A stretch of DNA of 64,000 bases from Amphritea sp. 1_MG-2023. Lineage in GTDB: Bacteria; Pseudomonadota; Gammaproteobacteria; Pseudomonadales; Balneatricaceae. The position numbers and the translations under genes are program-made. Location: positions 1 to 64,000 of the forward strand of contig NZ_JAUOQE010000009.1 of NCBI RefSeq assembly GCF_030547545.1, read 5' to 3'. Positions 38,317 to 45,285 of this stretch are shown piece by piece. The notes beneath the pieces are model-generated. The model was not told the origin of the DNA and did not search any database. It worked only from the letters and a program-made list of their open reading frames with translations. Position 1 is the stretch's first letter. Every line of letters begins with the position of its first letter.

Positions 38317-40178
38317 TATTTCTTACTCTTCTGAATTGCTTTTATTACTGGTCCTGATACGTCTGAGTCTGTCCAAACATCAAACGGAATATCGACCCAA
38401 TCCTCCTCTGCGATCTTTGGAACAATGCTAGGCTCGATCTGGTTTGCGGGGCGTTCACTCAAAAAAGCTCCGAAGCGCTTACCAACAGATTTATGAGACT
38501 GCCCAACGACGATACAGGCAGTTAATATATCCGGTGCGCCCCATGATTGCTCGCGCGCGGCAATTTCCAGCAATTTATCCATTATTAGATTCAAATCTTC
38601 AGTTGCTAACTCATTAATTGAATCTTTAAGCGCTGTTGCCATGTCAGGTGTTTCTTTTAACGCACGCAAAATCTCTAGGCCACTCGATGAAAGTTGTTCA
38701 TGGCTGAGGAGTAATGGAGAGTGTTCTCGACTGACATATAACGCACCACGAATATCAATATCAGCTAATTGTGGCTTTGAGGCGGCCCATTGTTTAAAGA
38801 ACGCAGTATCGAATTCTGATGGCCAATCAATCTCTTTACCTTCTTCTAAGCTGGCTTCAATGTCCTTCAGAATTGACGGGAGTCCCTCATCATTACTTGC
38901 ACAAGATGTCGCAATTTTTCGGTAGGCATCGTCGGTGCCGCAACGCTCCAATAAAAGTATTTTCGTCAGAACGGCTTCATCAATCGCGATATCTTGGGCG
39001 TTGCCGATTGCTAGACGAATTGATATGGCGTTTAGAAAACGCTTAATTAACCTGGGATTTGCATCTATGGCTGTTTCCGAAGACATTAGAGGTGCCAATC
39101 GATCAGCAAGATCGATTTGTGTGGATAGTTTTACGGGTATTTCGATATTGAGCTCTTGAGATAAGCCTTCCAGAAACTGCCTATCAACACGAGCACCTTT
39201 CCAGGTTTCAGATAACTGTTTGCATATCCTTTCTCTAAGCCTGTCTTTTTCGTGTTGTTCGATATTGCTAAGGTCGATATACAACATGCATAGGTAAGCT
39301 TTAATATCCTGTACACCGAGCTTTGGTACTTGAATAGGTATTTGTATCAGCTTATCGAAATAGTTGGTTACTAGCTGGTCGTCTGGCATATCATGGAAGT
39401 GCTTTTTGACAGCGTGACGAATCATTTTTGTGTCAGCAGCGATAACGAAAGCTGTGTTTTTTAGGAAGAGGAATAGTCGCAGTGCTTCCAATGTCGATAT
39501 TGCAGTTTCTGGCAAGCAGCGATCTAAATCGTCAATGAGCACAACGAGAGTAACGTCAAGCTCTTCAAGCGAACTCTCGAATCCACTTCTAATTGCTTCT
39601 ATTTCTTGAGGGGGAGATTTTCTTTTCTTCGACTTTACTAAGCTTTTCCCTTCTTTAAGTACTTCGCTACCGGACTCTTTAGCAGACTGTAGTTCTTCCT
39701 CTGTAATGTCTCCGTCTAGTAGTGCTTCTCCCGAGTCCCAAACCCTACCGACAAGGCCACCTATGGGCAGGCCAGTTATAAGTGAAGCGGCTACACCACC
39801 GGTTGTTTTTGCTGCGCGTAACCAGTCAATGCGGCCTAGCAAATCTTTAGTCTTGCCAACCGCAGTTTGTTGCTGTTCAGCTTCTTCAGCAAGTTTCCTA
39901 GCAATGACTTCCATCAATGCCGCTTTAGCATCGTCGTATCCTTGATACAGCCAAGCATTGAACTCGACAAATATATATTTCTTTTCTTCTTGACTGTCAG
40001 TGGTATTTTTCAGATTAGCTTGGACAAGTTTGATCATGGACGATTTCCCGACGCCCCAGCTTCCTGAAACCCCTATAGAAACAGGCTGTCCATTTGCCCT
40101 TGCGATAATCTCCGAAACCGTAGCTGCTACGGTAGAAAAATTGAGAAAATCGCGATCAGTTTCATTATCTGTCCACAT
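38316..40178 (-). CDS. qatA: QatA, KAP-family P-loop ATPase of the Qat defence system
   Basis: A 620-residue KAP NTPase. Walker A is GSWGVGKSS at 39-47, the KAP-specific IFVEFNAWLYQG at 69-80, and Walker B VTLVVLIDDLDRCLPE at about 209-224. A segment at about 130-145 (AASLITGLPIGGLVG) is the hydrophobic insert common in KAP proteins that may touch the membrane. The remaining 350 residues are helical. It is the first gene of the qatABCD operon; about 300 bp separate it from the candidate attI junction, leaving room for a promoter. Confidence 0.92.
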   Translation of the reverse strand: MWTDNETDRDFLNFSTVAATVSEIIARANGQPVSIGVSGSWGVGKSSMIKLVQANLKNTTDSQEEKKYIFVEFNAWLYQGYDDAKAALMEVIARKLAEEAEQQQTAVGKTKDLLGRIDWLRAAKTTGGVAASLITGLPIGGLVGRVWDSGEALLDGDITEEELQSAKESGSEVLKEGKSLVKSKKRKSPPQEIEAIRSGFESSLEELDVTLVVLIDDLDRCLPETAISTLEALRLFLFLKNTAFVIAADTKMIRHAVKKHFHDMPDDQLVTNYFDKLIQIPIQVPKLGVQDIKAYLCMLYIDLSNIEQHEKDRLRERICKQLSETWKGARVDRQFLEGLSQELNIEIPVKLSTQIDLADRLAPLMSSETAIDANPRLIKRFLNAISIRLAIGNAQDIAIDEAVLTKILLLERCGTDDAYRKIATSCASNDEGLPSILKDIEASLEEGKEIDWPSEFDTAFFKQWAASKPQLADIDIRGALYVSREHSPLLLSHEQLSSSGLEILRALKETPDMATALKDSINELATEDLNLIMDKLLEIAAREQSWGAPDILTACIVVGQSHKSVGKRFGAFLSERPANQIEPSIVPKIAEEDWVDIPFDVWTDSDVSGPVIKAIQKSKK

Positions 40179-40481
40179 TAATTACCACCTTGATTAAATA
40201 TTTCGCTAGAAACTCACTTTTTAGTCTGAAAGAGCTTTCATAGTCCCGAAACCAACCATTGCGCATCATGGCTCCACCACATAAGAGAATGATCATGTGC
40301 TACAAAGTGCTCTTAGCCATTGTGAAATTACCATAGCCTTTGTTACTCAGGCCATAAATAGGTCTCGAGCGTACGGTGCTCCAACGGCTAGCGGCTTCTG
40401 GAACCATTTGTACGTTCCAACTTATTTGTATTAGACTTCTAATGACTGAGATGGGTCGAAATCAGACTTACCACGACCAGC

Positions 40482-40496
40482 GTATAACAGCTTATT
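40482..40496 (-). other. Candidate attI/first-cassette junction
   Basis: On the minus strand AATAAGCTGTTATACG contains a G-TTATAC crossover-like core, 300 bp upstream of the intI relic start and upstream of qatA. It would be the point where the first cassette joined attI. The 12-mer TAACAGCTTATT is shared with the attC remnant at 32288. Only one half-site is recognisable, so this remains tentative. Confidence 0.35.
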
Positions 40497-40651
40497 CGTG
40501 TGCGTGCCTGATATACTGGCGAGAACTCACTGGGCTTGTGCTTGTAACCAACTGATTTCATTCTGAAACCTTCCATAGTTTGACGATTCCCTTCCAGAAA
40601 AGCGTGCGTGCACACTATTTCGCTGACGAGCGGCCTATAAACTTGCAGACC

Positions 40652-40672
40652 AAATCAATAACCTATTGATTT
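40652..40672. promoter_or_regulatory. Inverted repeat AAATCAATA-acc-TATTGATTT
   Basis: A perfect 9-bp inverted repeat with a 3-bp spacer, lying between the candidate attI junction and the LexA box. A TTGACA follows on the plus strand at 40675-40680. It could be an operator or a host-factor bend site; no protein can be named. Confidence 0.35.
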
Positions 40673-40740
40673 TATTGACAATCAAAATATCACCAACCGA
40701 ATAAACAGGCAAGTACGAAAACTCAGTGTGTCCCCTTTCC

Positions 40741-40777
40741 TTGAAAAATTCAAATCATACTGTATATAAAGACAGTG
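40741..40777 (+). promoter_or_regulatory. LexA (SOS) box overlapping the promoter of the intI relic
   Basis: TACTGTATATAAAGACAGTG at 40758-40777 matches the gammaproteobacterial LexA consensus CTG-N10-CAG with its AT-rich centre and flanking TA. TTGAAA at 40741-40746 and TATAAA at 40765-40770, spaced 18 bp, form a promoter that LexA would block. SOS control of integron integrase genes is established. The element ends 12 bp before the ATG of the intI relic. Confidence 0.75.
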
Positions 40778-40789
40778 CAAGAATGTTTC

Positions 40790-40876
40790 ATGGGTTCCAT
40801 TTTCATCAATCGATTGCGTCACCATATTCGTGCTCGCAATGGCCGTCAGCGTACAGAACAAACTTATGTTCGTTGA
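40790..40876 (+). pseudogene. intI: Relic of integron integrase gene intI (N-terminal codons only)
   Basis: ATG at 40790 opens a 28-codon frame including FINRLRHHIRARN and RTEQTYVR, then TGA at 40874 followed by ATC. Integron integrases start with a similar core-binding helix in which the last part reads T-x-x-x-Y-[LV]-x-W-I, so the stop replaces the conserved Trp codon (TGG to TGA) and the Ile codon follows intact. After this point similarity ends, implying a further deletion or rearrangement. Orientation is opposite to the cassettes, as in all integrons. No C-terminal tyrosine-recombinase motifs were found downstream. Confidence 0.65.
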
Positions 40877-41410
40877 ATCTGCCCTGATCAAGCTTATCGC
40901 CCGTAGGGGGCTGGTGAGCTGTGCGAACCGCACCGTTTTTTTGTTATGCCTCGACTGTCCTACTCAAGCCTATCGCCCCTAGAAAGGACTCCCACAGGTA
41001 TAGCCACTAAACTTTTGTTGCTGCTCAGCTAAGATGGGATTAATCGCGACGAGTACCCAAGGGGCATGCTAGCGTCGCTCGCTACAATGGATATGGAGCA
41101 TGGTGAAAAATCACACGGGGGCTGGTGAGCTTTGGGATTCGTTTCTTACCCGCCTCCCCTTCGTTTTGTCCTGGTTGTGATTTCAAGCCACGTCGACTGG
41201 GCATATCGCCCTGTAAACTTTGTAAAGGTGTTTAAAAGACAGTTTTATAAAATTTTTCCAATTAAGATAACGGTATAAACTTATCGGGGAATTTGAACGA
41301 TGCTTAGCTTGCCTGCCTTATCCGTTATTGATGAATCCTACCTGCGGCTCTCAGCCTCAATCGACATCATCACTCGATCACGTAGATGGGATTCATATCA
41401 AAGACGAGAC

Positions 41411-41512
41411 TATCAATAAGAATCAATAAGAATCAATAAGAATCAATAAGAATCAATAAGACTATCCAATGAGACTATCCAATGAGACTATCCAATGAGA
41501 CTATCCAATGAG
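41411..41512. repeat. Two consecutive short tandem repeat arrays
   Basis: Five copies of a 10-bp unit (AATCAATAAG, the first with T at position 1) at 41411-41460 are followed without gap by four exact copies of a 13-bp unit (ACTATCCAATGAG) at 41461-41512 and a partial fifth. They lie between the integron relic and the sppA terminator. Confidence 0.9.
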
Positions 41513-41550
41513 ACTACCAATGACTATGTGGATTTAACACGGAAGCTATA

Positions 41551-41582
41551 AAAAAGGCCGCGACATCTCTGTCGCAGCCTCT
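41551..41582 (-). terminator. Terminator after sppA
   Basis: On the minus strand GGCTGCGACA-gaga-TGTCGCGGCC is followed by TTTTTT. It starts 18 bp after the sppA stop. Confidence 0.85.
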
Positions 41583-41599
41583 CTAACGCAATACGCGGT

Positions 41600-42640
41600 T
41601 TAGCGCAGTTGTACTGAGTTATTCAAGCCTAATTGGGTGGCGATGGTTTTACCAAAGCTGACGCCTAAGCGATCAATTAACTGTTCCAACGGTGTGCCCT
41701 TCGGTGAGTAGTCGACTAATTTTTCAACGCCGACTATATCACGTGCGACAGAACTGCTACTTCCTAGACCATCAATCAAACCAAGTTCCAGAGCCTGTTC
41801 ACCGGTCCACACTAAGCCACTGAATAACTGATCGTTTTCTTTCAAGCGATCACCCCGTCCTTGACGGACCTGCTCAATAAATTGCTGATGAGTTGTATTC
41901 AGGACGGTCTGCCAGAACATGCGATCTTTGTCTTCCAACGGCGAAAAGGGATCGAGGAAGGTTTTATTCTCTCCCGCAATCAGGTTACGACGCTCAACAC
42001 CAACCTTCTCCATCAGATCGACAAAGCCAAACCCAGAAGAGACAACACCGATAGAGCCAACCAAGCTGGCTTTATCGGCGTATATTTCATCCGCCGAGGC
42101 CGCAATATAGTAAGCGCCGGAAGCACCGATATCGAGAATCACAGCATAGACTTTCTTCTGCGGATGCAAGGCCCGCAGGCGTTTTACTTCATCATAGACA
42201 TAACCCGATTGAACTGGGCTACCACCGGGGCTATTTATTCTCAGAATAACCGCCTTAGCGCTGTCATCGGCAAAGGCCTTTCTCAATGAATAAATGATCT
42301 TATCCGCACTGGCATCTTCACCATCGGCAATCATCCCTTTCACCTGAACCACCGCGGTATGATCGACACTATCATCGATATCCGAGGTAAAGACATTGGC
42401 AAACAGATAGATACCCAATATGACAAACAGATAGCCAAAGGTCAGTAACTTAAAAAATATCCCCCAACGGCGAGCGCTGCGCTGCTCTTTTTGCAGCCCC
42501 ATCATCGTTCGTTCGATTAACCGCCACTCTTTCGTTTTATGCTCAGGCTTGGCTTTATGCTCGGCCTTAGCGTTCTGCTCAGGCGGTTGAATATTTTCAG
42601 AGTCCTTGCTGTCGTCTGCTTCCCAGGGATTTGAGCCCAC
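41600..42640 (-). CDS. sppA: Signal peptide peptidase SppA, short (36K) type
   Basis: A 346-residue membrane-anchored serine protease that degrades cleaved signal peptides. The N-terminal 60 residues are polar with a stretch of KAEHKAKPEHKTK-like lysine-rich sequence; a transmembrane helix spans about residues 63-84. The protease domain has RINSPGGSPVQSGY, the nucleophile region ASGAYYIAASADEIYA and GSIGVVSSGFG. It follows the HAD phosphatase gene, as in Pseudomonas, but its usual neighbour maf is 20 kb away. Confidence 0.92.
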   Translation of the reverse strand: MGSNPWEADDSKDSENIQPPEQNAKAEHKAKPEHKTKEWRLIERTMMGLQKEQRSARRWGIFFKLLTFGYLFVILGIYLFANVFTSDIDDSVDHTAVVQVKGMIADGEDASADKIIYSLRKAFADDSAKAVILRINSPGGSPVQSGYVYDEVKRLRALHPQKKVYAVILDIGASGAYYIAASADEIYADKASLVGSIGVVSSGFGFVDLMEKVGVERRNLIAGENKTFLDPFSPLEDKDRMFWQTVLNTTHQQFIEQVRQGRGDRLKENDQLFSGLVWTGEQALELGLIDGLGSSSSVARDIVGVEKLVDYSPKGTPLEQLIDRLGVSFGKTIATQLGLNNSVQLR

Positions 42641-42686
42641 TTGGTTCTCCTTACTTTATCTGGCTTAAATGATGTTTCGATACGGC

Positions 42687-43343
42687 TTAGCGAATTGCTC
42701 GGCCCGCTAATCCGCTTTCTAAATCGGAAAAACGATGCATCACTAAGACGGGCTTATAGGGTGTTAATCGATCGATATGATGTGCACCATAACTGACACC
42801 AATGGTGTCCATACCTGCTCTGACACCCATTTCCAAATCAAATTCCGTATCGCCTATCATAACCGCTTCAGACGCATTTAAGCCGGTTTCTTCAAGAATC
42901 TCTTCCAGCATATGCGGATGCGGCTTAGAGGTCGTTTCATCGGCGCAACGAGAGGTCTCAAACAAATACTCAAGCCCCGTCTGAGCAAAAACCCGATCCA
43001 ATCCACGACGGCTTTTACCGGTCGCAACCGCCAATCGATAACCTTGCTCTTTAAGGTTAATCAGGGTTTGTTCTACCCCCTCGAACAGCTTAGTCGGGGT
43101 GTCATCCGCCTCTAAGTAATAGTAGCCGTATCGCTCTCTTAGCTGAGGAATTACATGATCATCGACACCCGGAATGAGCATTCGAATCGCTTCTGGCAAA
43201 CCTAAGCCAATAATATTTCGTACCGCGTCATCACTCAGTTCCGGTTGATCCAGATCACGGGCGGCCTTTTGCATACTCGAAATAATGCGTGCCGCAGAAT
43301 CAATAATGGTGCCGTCCCAATCAAAAATAAGTAGCTTATACAC
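42687..43343 (-). CDS. HAD family phosphatase (Gph-like)
   Basis: A 218-residue HAD-IA hydrolase. The nucleophile motif is LIFDWDGTIIDSAAR at residues 4-18, motif II AVATGKSRRGLD, the lysine in TSKPHPHMLEEIL and the acidic MIGDTEFDLEMGVRAG. The family includes phosphoglycolate phosphatase; genes in this position between rluC and sppA are common but their substrate is unknown. Start ATG 43343 is clear. Confidence 0.88.
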   Translation of the reverse strand: MYKLLIFDWDGTIIDSAARIISSMQKAARDLDQPELSDDAVRNIIGLGLPEAIRMLIPGVDDHVIPQLRERYGYYYLEADDTPTKLFEGVEQTLINLKEQGYRLAVATGKSRRGLDRVFAQTGLEYLFETSRCADETTSKPHPHMLEEILEETGLNASEAVMIGDTEFDLEMGVRAGMDTIGVSYGAHHIDRLTPYKPVLVMHRFSDLESGLAGRAIR

Positions 43344-43498
43344 AATAGTTATCCAGCGCTGTTAATCTTAAAACTTGGAAACTGATCTTACGTCAACCGC
43401 GGCATAAACATAACCACGGATTTAAAATGGTTTACATAAACAGATGATTAGCGCGTTTTTCGGCGGTATGGCTGTGGTTCGGCAACAACAACGCAGCG

Positions 43499-44242
43499 CT
43501 ATTCTGCCACGAGGGGGCGAATCAATAATTCGCTGACATCCACATGGGCAGGCTGTGTCACTGCGTAGAGTATGGCATTGGCAATATCTTCCGGCTTAAG
43601 GTTGTCCTGCGTCTCGCTATACATATTGTCTTTGACCGCGGCGCGTATTTTTTCATGCACAATACTATCGGGCAGTTCGGTATCAACCGCACCAGGCTGC
43701 ACATCGGTAACGCGCACACCGTAGCGGATTGCCTCTTTACGCAGAGTATCCGAAATCGCTCTAACCGCATGCTTTGTGCCTGCATAGACGCCCGCACTGG
43801 GGTAGGTTTGCCGTGCAGCAATAGAGCTAATATTAACGATGTGCCCTTGTTTGCGTTCAGCCATCCCTGAATAAACCGCATTAATCGCGTATAGCACGCC
43901 CTTAATATTGGTATCAATCATCAGTTCCCACTCATCGACCCGACCATTAATGAGTGGACTGATCGGCATGGTACCGGCGTTATTAATGAGAATATCAACG
44001 CCACCCTGTGCCGCAATCTGTTCCCCTACCTGCTGCACCGCCTGACGATCGGTAACATCCAGTGGTGCGACGGTGATATCACGCCCCGTGGCGCGCAGTT
44101 CATCGGCGAGCTGTTGTAACTTGGCTTGCCGTCGAGCACTGATCACCAAATCCGCACCTTCTGCCGCTAACAGTCGAGCAGTCGCCTGCCCAATACCCGA
44201 ACTAGCACCCGTAACCCATGCCTTTTTACCTAGTAATTTCAT
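43499..44242 (-). CDS. Short-chain dehydrogenase/reductase
   Basis: A 247-residue classical SDR of the YdfG-like clade. TGASSGIG binds the cofactor at residues 12-19, NNAGTMPISP follows, NISSIAARQ has the catalytic serine and YAGTKHAVRA the Tyr-x3-Lys pair. An Arg in VISARRQAKL after the second strand suggests NADP. Substrate is unknown. It stands between the HAD phosphatase and the crotonase gene. Confidence 0.85.
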   Translation of the reverse strand: MKLLGKKAWVTGASSGIGQATARLLAAEGADLVISARRQAKLQQLADELRATGRDITVAPLDVTDRQAVQQVGEQIAAQGGVDILINNAGTMPISPLINGRVDEWELMIDTNIKGVLYAINAVYSGMAERKQGHIVNISSIAARQTYPSAGVYAGTKHAVRAISDTLRKEAIRYGVRVTDVQPGAVDTELPDSIVHEKIRAAVKDNMYSETQDNLKPEDIANAILYAVTQPAHVDVSELLIRPLVAE

Positions 44243-44300
44243 GATATTAGCTCTATATGTTAATCCAATAATTAAAGAATAGCATCGCCATAAAAAACAC

Positions 44301-44332
44301 TAAAGCCGCCTATGCAGAACATGGCGGCTTTA
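44301..44332 (-). terminator. Terminator after the enoyl-CoA hydratase gene
   Basis: AAAGCCGCC and GGCGGCTTT form a perfect stem around a 12-base loop, in the spacer between the crotonase gene and the SDR gene. The T-tract is short. Confidence 0.7.
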
Positions 44333-44368
44333 TATGATTACGCGATCGGTACAAATGCAGTCGCGGCT

Positions 44369-45154
44369 TTATTTGTTTTTGAACACCGGTTTGCGCTTTT
44401 CGGCAAACGCATTCATGCCTTCCGAGCAGTCCTCAAAGGCAAAGGTTGCTTCAAATGCTCGACGTTCAAAACGCAGGCCATCATTAAGCGAACTACTCAC
44501 TCCAAGGTTGACACTCTCTTTAATCAGCATCACCGCCGGGCGCGACATCGAGGCGATCTTAGCCGCGGTTTTCAAGGCTTGCTCTGCCAGTTCATCCGCC
44601 GCCACAATACGCGCAACAAGGCCCACACGTTCAGCTTCGTCCGCGCCCATCATCCGCCCTGTTAGACACATCTCCATCGCCTTCGCTTTACCCACGGCTT
44701 TGGTTAAACGCTGCGTACCACCGGCCCCCGGCATCGTTCCAATGCCCACTTCAGGCTGACCGAAGGTTGCACTCTCGGCAGCAATAATGAAATCACAGGC
44801 CATCACCATTTCACAGCCACCGCCAAGCGCGAATCCGGCAACCGCAGCAATAATTGGCTTGCGCGCATCATCGATGGCGCGCCAGCAATCCCGCTGAATA
44901 TAGGGAAAATTGTTAGCGTGCAACGCGGCAAAAGACTGATCTTTCATCTCTTTAATATCAGCCCCAGCCGCAAACACGCGATCACCACCGGTAATGATCG
45001 TGCAACCGATAGCCTCATCGGCTTCAAAATGATCGACCGCCTCACCCACTTCACGACACAGGGTCGCGTTAAGCGCGTTCATCGCGTCAGGGCGGTTCAG
45101 GGTAATAATGCCAACCCCTTGTTTTACCTCTGTCAGAATACACTGATAGCTCAT
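44369..45154 (-). CDS. Enoyl-CoA hydratase (crotonase family)
   Basis: A 261-residue crotonase-fold enzyme that hydrates 2-enoyl-CoA. The oxyanion hole is built by AAGADIKEM (about 63-71) and FALGGGCEMVMACD, and both catalytic glutamates are present in GGGCE and in FGQPEVGIGTMPGAGGT. It lies next to paaN on the same strand and may serve phenylacetate degradation or general beta-oxidation; the paaF and paaG genes at 47.6-49.1 kb are paralogues. Confidence 0.9.
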   Translation of the reverse strand: MSYQCILTEVKQGVGIITLNRPDAMNALNATLCREVGEAVDHFEADEAIGCTIITGGDRVFAAGADIKEMKDQSFAALHANNFPYIQRDCWRAIDDARKPIIAAVAGFALGGGCEMVMACDFIIAAESATFGQPEVGIGTMPGAGGTQRLTKAVGKAKAMEMCLTGRMMGADEAERVGLVARIVAADELAEQALKTAAKIASMSRPAVMLIKESVNLGVSSSLNDGLRFERRAFEATFAFEDCSEGMNAFAEKRKPVFKNK

Positions 45155-45285
45155 CAGACTCTCTCTTTAGATTCTCTCTAGTGGACTTATTCGCATCTTC
45201 CTAAACATTAAAGCCTACCTTGTCGGTATTGCCACCCATACTGAACCGATCCGAGCTTCGCAGGCCGAATCGGTTAGTGACGCTA

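Larger units (their letters stand above)
40179..41599. other. Gene-poor 1.4 kb stretch with integron platform relics
   Basis: No intact gene is seen. From left to right it holds a probable qat promoter region, a candidate attI junction, an inverted repeat, a LexA box with promoter, the intI relic, a degenerate region with a 15-bp exact duplication (GGGGGCTGGTGAGCT at 40906-40920 and 41117-41131), short tandem repeats and the sppA terminator. All short frames in it look like decayed sequence. Confidence 0.6.

Noticed and set aside
40682-40933. 83-codon minus-strand frame across the LexA box and intI relic
   Set aside because: It overlaps the integrase relic and its promoter on the opposite strand, has no ribosome-binding site and no family-like sequence; it is a shadow frame.
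40877-41235. Complete insertion sequence in the degenerate region
   Set aside because: No transposase motif, terminal inverted repeats or target duplication could be found; only a 15-bp duplication and weakly related flanks.
41411-41512. CRISPR-like array
   Set aside because: Units of 10 and 13 bp are directly adjacent without spacers and no cas genes are present, so these are simple tandem repeats.
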